Of a stretch of DNA of 64,000 bases, positions 22,429-32,443 are shown one piece after another; position 1 is the first letter of the stretch, and each line of letters begins with the position of its first letter. Under the pieces are notes generated by a model. That model did not search any database. It was not told where the DNA came from and saw nothing but the letters and a program-made list of their open reading frames with translations. Origin of the DNA: Nageia nagi (lineage: Eukaryota; Pinophyta); NCBI GenBank assembly GCA_050084985.1, contig JBITNC010000002.1, positions 37,944,001-38,008,000 on the forward strand, written 5' to 3'. A program made the position numbers and the translations under genes.

Positions 22429-23800
22429 CAAATTAAAACTTAATTCCTTAACTTTATCAATTAAAATAGTGTAGCTATAAAACTAAATAGAGCAAGTACC
22501 AGATGAAGACATCACATAACATAAGATATAATGAGTTTCACTAATGTGGCTACATCCTTGAATAAGACTTCTTAGATCATGGTGCAAATCCAACCATTAC
22601 AAAGCATCTGGCACCAAAAGGATACAGCACCAACCCCAAGTTTATCAATTGCAACTAAAAGGAGCATCAACCCTAGCTTTACTAGCATCAACTAGAAGGA
22701 ACACTAATACCTCTTATTAAGAACCAACTTGATGAATTAATTGTTTAGCTATTTTTAATAGTTAATTTTAAAACCCTAACTTGAAGACCCTCAATTATCT
22801 AGCTCTTCAACCTTCACTCTCCCAACTATCTCTATTTGAATATTGTTATTAGTCTTCATAGCCACTTCCTTACCATCTTTTGCAATATATAACTATTTTC
22901 TCTTCATAGATGTTATCCTCATTCATACATACATTAAAACACTACAATCATAAACTTGTTTAATTCTGATGAAAATTAAATTCAGGGTGGGGGGGTTAAC
23001 CGTATAATCACAAGGAGTACCTCAAAAAAGCTTGATGTTGGACAATTAACTAAAGCTAAGATCAAAGAAAAAGAAACTACCAAAGAACTTACAGATCGAA
23101 AATAGTCAACAATTGATGGTTTTGGGAGAGGGTTTCTTATGAAGCAAGGAAAGAAATGAGGATCACATAGAAGATCTTAGATTGTAATGCTACGACTACA
23201 ATAGCTAAATTACTCTAGTTTGAAAAAAAAAATTATTAGTATTTATATATAATTAATTCTAATTTATGGATACCATGTAGGTTATTGAATGTAAATCTTG
23301 TTCTATATAAAATAAATAGTGGCAAGATATTTCTCATACTATTACAAATTTGTTTAATTAGTTTTGGGCACCTGTATAAAAAACCCTCATCAATTTACCA
23401 AATGGCCTTTTTTTGGTCCCAACCAAAAAAATACTACAATCATCTATTTTTTCCTATTTATTCATTGCAACTCATCTATGTTCTATTTAACTTACTCATC
23501 CTTATTACTATAGTAATAACATCTCTATATGTTTCTTGATAATTTGATGCTCATACTCAACTCTTGTAACTACTATTAGTAACAATAAACCCTCCATACA
23601 CATCTTTGATAGTTATAAATGTGTGTAACCATTAGCTCTAGATGTCAACTTCATTTCAATATGATAGTAATAATTTTTTTAATTACACAACTCTTGAACA
23701 TACATATCCACTTATTTGAAAGTAATTAAATGTTGATAATAATTAAGGATAACTATCACATGTTTGTAGTGCATAATACTAAATTTTGGTACTCTCTTCA
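22429..23800. other. Unassigned interval, probably Copia A non-coding region
   Basis: No coding motif was recognised. By position it lies between the hairpin motif and the minisatellite downstream of Copia A pol, and so is probably its 3' non-coding or LTR DNA. No partner repeat is present in the window to prove LTR status. Confidence 0.35.
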
Positions 23801-23989
23801 TGATATTTGAATCTCCTTTAGCTCCTTGGTAAGCTAATATATCATTTATGCTACTATCTAGGCCCCTTACATACTTGTTGGCATTAGATATGGTGTTAAA
23901 TCTTCAATCTGGTACTTGAACTCCCTTACCGATACATGATTCTTCAATATTCCCATTTTTATTTCAATGGTTCAATGCTTGGATTGGTT

Positions 23990-25150
23990 GATGTCACTCT
24001 AACATCATCGTATCTTTTTTGCATGCTTTATCCTCTTTATCAATCCTTAGCTTGATCTTTAATAGGCCTTTTCAAATAAATTGATAGAATTAGTGTAATT
24101 TTAGCAATATTCATCTTGATGATGTCACTCTTTAGAAGCCTTCACTTTCTCCTCTTGGTTCGGTACTTAATTTCTTCATCTTTGCACCCTTTCAACTTAT
24201 CTATCAAAAGTAGTTTTTTTTACAACCTTCAAATAGTTGATGTCACTCTAACATCACTCACTAGATCCCTTTGCCTTTTATTGCTTATCGATTCTTATTT
24301 TTCATTTTGATATCATCATATCTTTGGACTATCGATATTAGTTCATTTTGAGCACTCTTTGAAATGTTGATGTCACTTATTGAAATCTTGCCTTATTTCT
24401 TTGGTTTATTTTCCTTAATGGTACTTTAACTTGGTTCTATTCAAGTTTTTTTAATTAAATCACCAAACTTAGTGTATTTTTACATATCACCAAATTTTTG
24501 ATGTCACTTGTCAATAACACTTTATTCTATCTCCTTAATTGGTACTTAACTTTTTCACCTTCTAGCCTCTTTACCTAAGGTGTTAAAATCTTTGTATTTT
24601 TGAATGCTATCCTTTTGTTGACATCAACCATCAAAATTGGGTCATTCTTGCACTACTGGAATTGGTATAATTTTGGCAAGTATCTCCCTATTGAAAATTA
24701 ATGCTTCCTCCTTTGTACCCTTTCATTCATACCACCAAACTTAGAGTATTTGGGGCCTTAATCGTATTGCTTATGTCATCCATCGTTGACTTGTACCTTT
24801 GTCTTTGTTTATCGATCCTTAAGACCTTTTCCTTTACACTTTATCATGATCAATATCTATGCTTTTCCATCCATGAACACTTCATTGCAGTACTTCTTGT
24901 GTATCCTCTGACTAATCAATCACCTTATTAGTTCTCAACATGCTTATTGCTGACATTATCATGTCTGGACTACTAGACTCAGTTCTTTTTTGTTCACTAT
25001 CTCCATGTTGATGTCATGTGTTGGTATTATCTTCTATTTATTTGCCTTGTTGGTACTTAACTTCACTGCATCTTTGTATTTCTTTTTAAAGTACTAGAAT
25101 TAGTTCATTTAGATCAAACTTTCTTTGTTATCGTCATCACCCAAAATTAC
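23990..25150. repeat. Minisatellite of ~118-131-bp units
   Basis: The word GATGTCACT recurs at 23991, 24121, 24239, 24369 and 24500 (spacings 130, 118, 130 and 131), each followed by CTTT/TTGGTACTTAA-type and CACCAAACTTAGTGTA-type words. More diverged units continue to about 25150 (ATGTCATCC near 24774, GATGTCATGTG near 25011). It lies 3' of Copia A pol and is probably internal to that element. Confidence 0.85.
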
Positions 25151-25364
25151 TCTATTTTCACCATCTAACTAGGAATACATAACAATGACCACTATTATCA
25201 ACCAGCCATTCTTCTACTATACCCAACAACCTTGGTAAATACCTAGTAGCAATATATTCATTCTAAGTATGTGTGAAATCACCCATCAAACCTCAATATA
25301 ATCACCCAACATGCTTCTCACTATCTTAACATAGTGTTGAAAAGATAATCTCTCTATATTTACA

Positions 25365-25375
25365 ATCTCCCCCTT
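25365..25375 (-). other. Copia A polypurine tract candidate
   Basis: The reverse strand reads AAAGGGGGAGAT and then TGTAAATATAG. A purine run followed by TG is the expected junction of the internal region and the 3' LTR. The 3' LTR would then start at 25364 and run leftwards. Its other end and its partner LTR are not in the window. Confidence 0.55.
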
Positions 25376-25485
25376 TGGAGTTATTGACAACACACATGTT
25401 TGATCATCACTATTGCTTGTTCTCTCCCCCTTTTATAATAATAATATATGTTTTCATACTCCATTTGAGTCTGTACACAACATTC

Positions 25486-26367
25486 TTAGGTACACATTAA
25501 AGCAAAAAAGAATAATAAATAGGAGCAAAGAATATAAAAAAAATAAAAAAATCTTCCCCTAAGAATGTGTACCAAGTGCTTGATTAAAGCTTTGGAAGAG
25601 TGGTCATTCCCAATTTTTTTTGGATATTTAAACACTTCCTTGGGAAATGGTTTGGTAAATATATCAACCACTTGCTCTATTGTAGGTACATAATCCAACT
25701 TGACTTCCCCTTTTGTTACCTTCTCTTTCATAAAGTGATATTGTATGACTATGTGCTTGGTTTTGGAATGCATGATTGGATTATTTGAAATATTTATTGC
25801 ACTAGTATTATCACACATCACAAATATAGGTTCATTAAAATGTATTCCAATATCTTTCAGAGTTTGTTTCATCCATAATACTTGAGTACAACATGATGTC
25901 ATTGCTATATACTCAATGTTTGTAGTAGATAGTGATATTGAATCTTGTTTTTCACTATGCCATGCTACAAGCTTATCATCTGGATAAAAAGCACCTCCAC
26001 TTATGATTTTCCTATCATCAATACATTTGTACCAATCAACATAAAAGTATGCAATAAGAGTGAATTTATTACCTTTGGGATACCATATTCCATACTCCAT
26101 AGTTCCCTTGAGATATCTAAAAATTCTTTTTACAATAATGACTTGTGTTTCCTTTGGAGCTGCTTGAAATTTTACAAGCATGCAAAGTGCTTGAAATTTT
26201 ACAAGCATGCAAAGTGCTTGTAATATATCTAACCTAGATGTAGTTAAATATAATAAACCACCAAGCATTGATCTATATATACTTTTATCAACTACATATG
26301 AATTTTCCTCTTTACTTAGTTTACAACTAGTCATCATGTGAGTGCTCATAGGTTTATTATCCTCCAT
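25486..26367 (-). pseudogene. Copia A RNase H and pol C-terminus
   Basis: An open stretch of 293 residues. It starts MEDNKPMSTHM, a usual phrase between RT and RNase H. It contains YRSMLGGLLYLTTSRLDI (about 26280), KRIFRYLKGTMEYGI, GGAFYPDDKLVAWHSEKQD (about 25990), the RNase H motif TNIEYIAMTSC, MCDNTSAINISNNP (about 25810) and ends with DYVPTIEQVVDIFTKPFPK. The core RNase H acidic residues (E in IEYIA, D in CDN) are present. A perfect 27-bp in-frame tandem duplication (26161-26214) repeats QALCMLVKF. It is the best preserved piece of Copia A. Confidence 0.93.
26161..26214. repeat. Perfect 27-bp tandem duplication inside Copia A pol
   Basis: Two identical 27-bp units, 26161-26187 and 26188-26214, are followed by the first six bases of a third. 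They encode two copies of a 9-residue segment without changing frame. Perfect identity in an otherwise decayed element implies a recent slippage event. Confidence 0.95.
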
Positions 26368-26399
26368 GTTAAATTTCTTTAATATTTATCTTATATACT

Positions 26400-27110
26400 T
26401 GGTTTGAGATATGAATATTCCTTTATCTAATTGATTAAATTTCAAACCAAGAAAGTATTATAGGTCACCAACCATAGACATTTCAAATTCATTTTGCATC
26501 TGATTAGCAAACTCTTTGCATCCACTAAATATGATTTCATCCACATACAAAATAATGATAAGTTGATATTTATTTTTAGTTTTAACATACAATTTGTTAT
26601 CTATCAAACCTTTCTAAAACCTTTTTTGTATCAGATAATTATCTAGCCTTGAGTATCATGCTCAAGGTGCTTATTTTAAGCCATACAAAGCTTTCTTAGG
26701 TAGAAAAACCATAATGGGATCTCCTGCTAGCTAAAATCCATTTGGTTTTTCAATAGACCCTTCTTCCTCTAGTTTACCATTTAAAAATGTTGATTTAACA
26801 TCCATTTGATGTACCTTGAAGTTCTTGTATGTCACTAATGTTAAGAGCATTTTAATTGCTTCTATTCTTGACACATGTGCAAAAGTTTCTTCAAAATCAA
26901 TTCCTTCAACTTGGCCATAACCTTTGTATACCAATTTAGATTTTTTTCTTATCACATTTCCTTTTTCATTTAGTTTGTTTTGAAATATCCACTTGGTACC
27001 ATTGACATTCTTGTTTACTAATCTAGGAACTACCACCCATGTATTATTCTTCTCAATTTGATTTAGGTCTTCTTTCATTTCTTGTACCCAACTTTCATCT
27101 TTACTTGCTT
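26400..27110 (-). pseudogene. Copia A reverse transcriptase, decayed
   Basis: The N-terminal part (27078-26731) is open: MKEDLNQIEKNNTWVVVPR, NGTKWIFQNKLNEKG, YKGYGQVEGIDFEETFAHVS and VHQMDVKSTFLNGKLEE, with the first catalytic aspartate in QMDVKSTF. Downstream (26700-26400), pieces such as the palm around the VDE-type box (near 26540) are broken by stops. The RT leads directly into the RNase H piece at 26367. Confidence 0.88.
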
Positions 27111-27569
27111 ATGCAATATTATTGGTTTCAAAATGAGATAACAATGCATAATTTATATGTTCCTAAATTTGGCCAACCTTTCTTCTTATTTGAACACCCA
27201 TATTAAGATCTCTAATGATTTGTTGGCTTGGATGGTTTAATTTCCAACATTTGCCAAATACTTTTGGTGAGCTTGGTGGTGATGACTTAGGTGTTGATTA
27301 TGGAAATCCCTTATGTGATATTTTTAGAGAGATCGATGGTGATGATCTAGGTGAGAATGATGGTGATGATTTAGATGAGACAAGTGGTAATTGATTCTCT
27401 TAATTATCTTAATATATGGGATAATTATTGTAGTTTCTTGACATTTGAATATTTCTTTCATCAACCTTTACATATGTACTTTCCACAACCTTTTCAAGTC
27501 ACTTATTGTAACAATGATAGGGTTTTCTTTTGCATGAGTAGCCAAGAAAAATTCCTTCATCACCTTTGT

Positions 27570-28345
27570 CTACAAACTTGCCAAGATTTTATTTAGTATT
27601 CTTATATAGCATTTATTTTTAAATATTTTAAAATGTTTAACAGTATCCTTCCTTCCAAACCACAACTCATATGGAATTTTATTTTCATGTGATCTAAGTA
27701 TACATCTATTATGAATGTGGACAATTGTGTGTATTGCCTCTTTCCAAAACCTGTCATTTACTTTGTTCTTAGTTATTATTATTCTATCCATCTCTTGCAT
27801 TGTTTCATTCTTTTTTTCCATAACACCATTTTCTTGTGGTGTTCTAGCAGCTGAGAATTATCTTTTGATTCCATGTTACTCATAGTATTCTACAAACTCT
27901 TGAAAGATGAATTCTCCTCCTCTATCTAATTTGAGACATTTGATTCTTCTACAAGTATGATTTTCAATCATGTTCTTAAAACTCACAAACATATCAAAAT
28001 CTTTTGATTTATGTTTGATAAACTGTTCCCATGTCATTCTTGAGTATTCATCTATAAACAACATAAAGTATTTATGATCATTTATAATTTGCATTTTGGT
28101 TGGTCCACATAGATTAGTATGAACTAAATCAAGAGGTTTGATATAATGATGTTCTTTAGCACTAAAGGAGGTTCTAGTTTGTTTAGCTTTTTGATATGGT
28201 GGACATATGTTGTTAGATGGCTTGGATATGCTTGGCATGTTCCTTACTACCTACTTTATGTTGATCTTTATCAAATAATCAAAATTGGTGTGTCCAAGTC
28301 TTTTGTACCATAACCAAGTAGTATCTTCTCATCCAAGAAGATAAT
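27570..28345 (-). pseudogene. Copia A integrase, decayed, first catalytic Asp changed
   Basis: It starts with WYKRLGHTNFDYL (about 28315), the HHCC histidine half. The frame from 28238 has ICPPYQKAKQ, where the CxxC pair has lost one cysteine. DLVHTNLCGP follows, where the first catalytic Asp has become Asn (28113-28115). FMLFIDEYSRMTW follows, and then KCLKLDRGGEFIF with the second Asp. After a break, 27821-27570 has MEKKNETMQEMDRI with the catalytic Glu and then IPYELWFGRK. Both the zinc site and the DDE triad are damaged, so the enzyme cannot be active. Confidence 0.88.
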
Positions 28346-28355
28346 TATTTTCTGA

Positions 28356-28742
28356 TGTTTTAGCTAGAGTATATAAATTATTATTTTTCCTTATTCCAAT
28401 TGCTACAATTCATCCACTTTTTGATATCCTTATTTCACACCAATGATTTTTCAATTTCACATCATTAACTTTGTAACATATTTGGCTAACACTTAAAAGG
28501 TTATATCTCAATCCAATGATAAATAAAACTTCTTTAGACTTCATCTTTCTATTTCTCATTTCCATAGTTCCTTTGCCAACTATTTTTGCAACATCATTGT
28601 TTTTAAATTTGACTGATCCTCCCTCATATTGTTGTAGATTCTCAAAGCTTTGTTTATCCTTGATCATATGCTTTATAAAACCACTATCAATAATCTAGGG
28701 TCTTGGCTTATTCTTAGATTTAAAATCTAATTGATGAATTAA
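28356..28742 (-). repeat. Copia A protease segment, tandem copy 2 (element order)
   Basis: This ~387-bp segment encodes part of the protease region: MIKDKQSFENLQQYEGGSVK, FKNNDVAKIVGKGTMEMRN and LFIIGLRYNLLSVSQIC (28667-28410). It is followed immediately by a second copy of the same segment in direct orientation at 28743-29129. In the direction of the element this is the downstream copy, in frame with the pre-integrase region. Confidence 0.9.
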
Positions 28743-29129
28743 TGTTTTAGATAGAGTGTATAACTTATTATTTTTCCTTATTCTAATTGCTACAAGTCAT
28801 CCACTTTTTGATCTCCTTATTTCACACCCATGATTTTTGAATTTCACATCATTAACTTTATCACATATTTGGCTAACACTCAAAATATTATATCTCAAGC
28901 CAATGATAAATAAAATTTCTTCAAACTTCATATTTCAATTTCTCATTTCCATGGTTCCTTTGCCAACTATTTTGGCAACATCATTATTTTTAAACTTGAT
29001 TGATCCTCCCTCATATTGTTGTAGATTCTCAAAGCTTTGTTTATCCTTGATCATATTCTTTGTACAACCATTATCAATAATCTAGGGTCTTGGCTTATTC
29101 TTACCTTTAAAAGCTACTTGATAAATCAA
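28743..29129 (-). repeat. Copia A protease segment, tandem copy 1 (element order)
   Basis: This is the upstream copy of the ~387-bp duplication. The same residues are encoded with scattered substitutions. Both copies contain the words TCATCCACTTTTTGAT and ATTGTTGTAGATTCTCAAAGC. 387 is a multiple of three, so the duplication need not have broken the frame. In front of copy 1 the active-site phrase reads IIDNGCTKNM, with the DSG serine replaced by asparagine. Confidence 0.9.
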
Positions 29130-29281
29130 TGTTTCAGTTGCATTATTATCTTTCTTTTTCTAAACTCCTTTAACTGTAGTATTCTTCACTTTAACTTTTA
29201 GCTCAATTATTTTAGAATATTTTTTATTCAAATTGAATGAATTGATTGACTTAATTCTACAATTTTGTTATGTTCCCATAG
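29130..29281 (-). pseudogene. Copia A gag-protease linker and half zinc knuckle
   Basis: The linker reads KIIELKVKVKNTTVKGV. At the CACTA boundary it reads YGNITKL, which is the second half of a CCHC knuckle (family phrase GHxxxxC). The first half (YKCHN) is at 63350-63370, on the other side of the CACTA element. Confidence 0.8.
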
Positions 29282-29284
29282 TTG

Positions 29285-29338
29285 CACTACTACATTTAAT
29301 GGATTTTATATCATACAATGTGTTAAACATCATAATAG
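29285..29338 (+). repeat. CACTA left terminal inverted repeat
   Basis: It begins CACTACTACATTTAATGG and aligns with the reverse complement of 63293-63346. The core ACATTT and ATTTTAT words are shared. Confidence 0.85.
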
Positions 29339-29429
29339 GGGAGTGTCAACCCATGTGTCAAGCAAAATATCATAAAAAAAATTTCTTCATTGTATAATGC
29401 ATTGTACTAGGGATGCATAATGCATCAAC

Positions 29430-29870
29430 ACTGACATTAAAAATGTCAAAAAAATGATTCACAAAGTGTCAATATTTTGAATCGTAAAGCATCAAAAAAT
29501 TAACTCCTAAAATGTCAATTAAATGATTCCAAAAGCATCAAGTAGTTGACTCAAAAAGCATCAAGGTATTGAATCTAAAAGTATCAAGGTTTTGACTAAA
29601 AAGGAGTCAAGTTCTTGACTCAAAAAGAGTTAAGGTATTGGATCATAAAGCATAAAAGTTTTGACTCATAAAACATCAATATGTTGACTCATAAAGCATC
29701 AAGGTATTGACTCAAAAAGCATCAAGATGTTGATTCATAAAGCTTCAAGGTTTTGACTCATAAAGAGTTAAGGTGTTGACTCATAAAGCATCAAAAAATG
29801 GATCTCTAAAATGTCAATTAAATAACTCTAAAAGCATCAAGGTGTTGACTCATGAAAAATCAATTTTTGC
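29430..29870. repeat. CACTA subterminal ~22-bp repeats
   Basis: About 19 degenerate copies of a 21-23-bp unit, consensus near GCATCAAGGTRTTGACTCAWAAA, run head to tail within 600 bases of the left end. En/Spm-type elements carry such clustered subterminal motifs as binding sites for their TNPA protein. The matching cluster at the right end (63150-63300) is sparse (GCATCAAC and TTGATGC words only). Confidence 0.85.
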
Positions 29871-30104
29871 ATCGTAATTAAAAAAAATTATTTATTATTA
29901 ACATTTTTGTTTCTTTTTTATGTAGTGTATAATACATTCACATACATTAAACGTAATATATATACATTCAAGATACATTCAAATAATACATTAAAAGTAA
30001 AAAAAATTAATTTAAACATATAAGTATAATAAAAATAAAACTTAAAACACATTATGTATAAATAATATAACACATTAAATTAAAAATCAGGTGTGTATAA
30101 TCTC

Positions 30105-31738
30105 AATCAATCAACAAAAAATATGACACCTAGTGTATAAATGCATGGTAATGGGTCATTCCTATCATGATCATGCTTAGTCTAGTCTTCATCATCTTTA
30201 TCCATTCTAGTAACTTACCACCCCTCCTAGTCACCCTCCTCTCGGCCACCCTTCATTCGATCCTCCTCACCCTACAAAGAATAATAAACTAAAAATTAGT
30301 AAATAAGCAAAACTAAAAAATTTATGATTCAATATTAAAATAATAGTAAAAAAACTTAAATATTACTCATAGTCTTGAAAGTTATTTTCAAGAATAGTGC
30401 TTGAAAACCATTTTTCAATGAAAATTTTACTTCATCTTTTGTAAGATACCTGCCATATTTATCATACTGCAAAAATACATATTTACTTAAATAATATTTT
30501 AAGCATATAACTTAACTATATAACTATTCACAAATAAAATATAAAATAAATAATTTAATATACTTACATATCTTTTTTTGTTCCCTACTTTTCTTGATTT
30601 GATTGACTTATGGGTATATGTCATGGAAGATGTGTTGTATTAGGCATGCACGGCTTTGTCAAATTGCAATGGTTCAGCAGTGGATTCTCTACATGCTTCC
30701 TCCTCCTCCACCTTCTTCATCAGGCTCTTCCACACCTTCTTGTCAACATATATAGGCCTACTTCCTTTATGTTAATTTTTAAAAAGTTTTTTTATTTTAT
30801 TCCTTATTTTATCTCTCTTCCAATTAGAATTCTTTTCCATTTGTTGCAATGCCCATTTCGGGTTCCATGCATCACCAAATTCTCTTTTCAAGATATCTAT
30901 GACTCTTTGTATTACTACAAAATACACATTTTTTAGAAAATGAATTAAAAAATTTAGTAAAATGTACTATTAATAATAATTTATAAAAAATATTAAGTAT
31001 AAAATTAAGCATAAAAATTATATATATACCTCTTTCACTTTGTTTTTTTCACTTGAGATCTATGGTGGGATCAAAGTGGTGGAAAGTGTGTTTCCTAAGA
31101 GTGTCATAAAAAAAATACCTTGAAGAGAATTTAATAATATTAGTAAATTAATATATTCTAAAATAAATATATAAATATATATTTTTAAAAATCAATGCTT
31201 ACCATTCTGATCTTTAATTACAACACCCTTCTCATACACCTTAATCTCAATATCATTGGTGCCCTTGCATGTTGCATATACAGTCTCCATATTGATTGAT
31301 TGTATATCTGCAATTACCACATTATTTAGATTATCTTTATTGAATGTAAAATTTAATTAATAAAAGGTAACTTCAATCAATTTTTTAAAATTAAGAAAAA
31401 ATAATGTTACCATCTAATGATGAGCCTGTCGATGATGGTCGATCTATGCTAGTAGTAGGCCTAGAAGGCCTAGTAGCTAAAGGCCCAATGCCCATTTGTC
31501 TATTAATTTCTCTATCAATCTTATTCCTTTGCATCCATTATGTGGCCCTTTTATATAGTTTGACCACCACCTTACTTTGTAAAAAAGATTAAAAAAATAA
31601 ATTTATTTTTCTTTTGAAATGAATATTATTAAATAAAAATTGAACAAATCACATTCATAAATAAATACTTACAAAATCCTTCTTGCTTGTAGTTGAATTT
31701 GGGGCTTTTGGCTATTTTCCCCTCCTTTTGTTGGCCAT
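30105..31738 (-). pseudogene. TNPA/Ptta-like CACTA gene, seven exons, decayed
   Basis: Exons with GT/AG borders can be drawn at 31738-31673, 31574-31411, 31307-31203, 31118-31030, 30914-30568, 30468-30365 and 30282-30105. The ATG at 31738 gives MANKRRGK, then a stop at codon 9. Later exons read VVVKLYKRAT, METVYATCKGTNDIEIKVYE, FFYDTLRKHTFHHFDPTIDL, LKREFGDAWNPKWALQQMEK and KKVWKSLMKKVEEEACRES. The acidic tail contains DKDDED and ends in a stop. The pattern resembles the second (Ptta/En/Spm) protein of plant CACTA elements, which binds the subterminal repeats. It lies next to those repeats. Stops replace expected glutamines. The family name is by resemblance only. Confidence 0.65.
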
Positions 31739-31741
31739 GAT

Positions 31742-32212
31742 TGTTAGAATTTGTAATTAAATATTGTGAATATCTAAACTCCTTGTAAGTTCAATTAATC
31801 ACTTAAAGGATATGTAGATACCTTAAGGGATTAATTGAATTCTTTATTATGTGTGGACTTTGACCTAACCATGGGGTTAGTTGGTAGGTTAAAGTTAGGT
31901 CACACATTTATTGTAATCCTAACCTTACCCTTGGGTTAAAGGGAGGTTAGGGAGGTGCTCTCAAGCTATAAATAGAGGGCCTGTCCTCTTGTAACCATCT
32001 AAGTTTTGGAGTAACATTACTCTACTAGTTTGGGTAGGAGAGAGGAAGAGAATTGCTCTAAGAGGGGCATACTTGAGAATTGAGATACTAGTTGTGGATG
32101 TACTCCCAAGGAGGGAGGAACCACATTACACTTGTGTTATCTTGTGTGAATGTTGTGTGATTGAGCTTCCTAGTCTTGGACCTTGAGGATTAGAGTAGTG
32201 CTAATTCTCTCA
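31742..32212 (+). mobile_element. Solo Copia LTR at the TNPA start codon, TSD ATGAT
   Basis: This is a 471-bp LTR starting TGTTAGAATTTG and ending TTCTCTCA, flanked by ATGAT at 31737-31741 and 32213-32217. It belongs to the same broad family as 21003-21481 (shared CCTTACCCTTGGGTTAAAGG) but is a different subfamily. The left target copy overlaps the reverse-strand ATG of the TNPA-like gene, so its promoter and leader are cut off. Confidence 0.95.
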
Positions 32213-32217
32213 ATGAT

Positions 32218-32443
32218 AATCACTAAATAAAGATAATAGTAAAAAAAATTATTAGTATAAAAAAATTAAAAATATTCAATTTAATAAACTTAACATAGTA
32301 TGCCAATATTAAATTTATATAGGTTTTCATTGGGACACATTGTAATATGAATACGATAGAGTAAATTTAGGAAGTTAACTTTATATATGCAACATGCCTT
32401 TATTATTTTAAGTTATGTCAATTAATTACAACAAAATTGATGA
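32218..32443. other. CACTA intergenic AT-rich spacer
   Basis: No motif was recognised. It is the former upstream region of the TNPA-like gene. Confidence 0.5.

Larger units (their letters stand above)
25365..29284 (-). mobile_element. Copia A, pol part (gag lies at 63350-64000)
   Basis: This is the 3' part of a reverse-strand Copia element. From right to left it holds the protease segment (duplicated), integrase, RT and RNase H. The gag half is missing on the right because the CACTA element begins at 29285. The missing half resumes in the same strand and order at 63347. The TTG at 29282-29284 is the target base triplet duplicated at 63347-63349. Coding is decayed throughout. Confidence 0.9.

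Noticed and set aside
25945-26223. A forward 92-residue open frame ending in a repeated peptide
   Set aside because: Antisense to the Copia A RNase H. The peptide repeat is the 27-bp duplication read backwards.
28516-29085. Two similar forward open frames at 28516-28698 and 28837-29085
   Set aside because: They look like a small gene pair but are antisense shadows of the duplicated Copia A protease segment.
29430-29870. CRISPR-like regular repeats
   Set aside because: The units are head to tail without unique spacers, in a eukaryotic transposon end.
30610-30936. A 108-residue forward open frame with hydrophobic stretches
   Set aside because: It lies antisense to the best exon of the TNPA-like gene (LKREFGDAWNPKW...), which has fitting splice sites.
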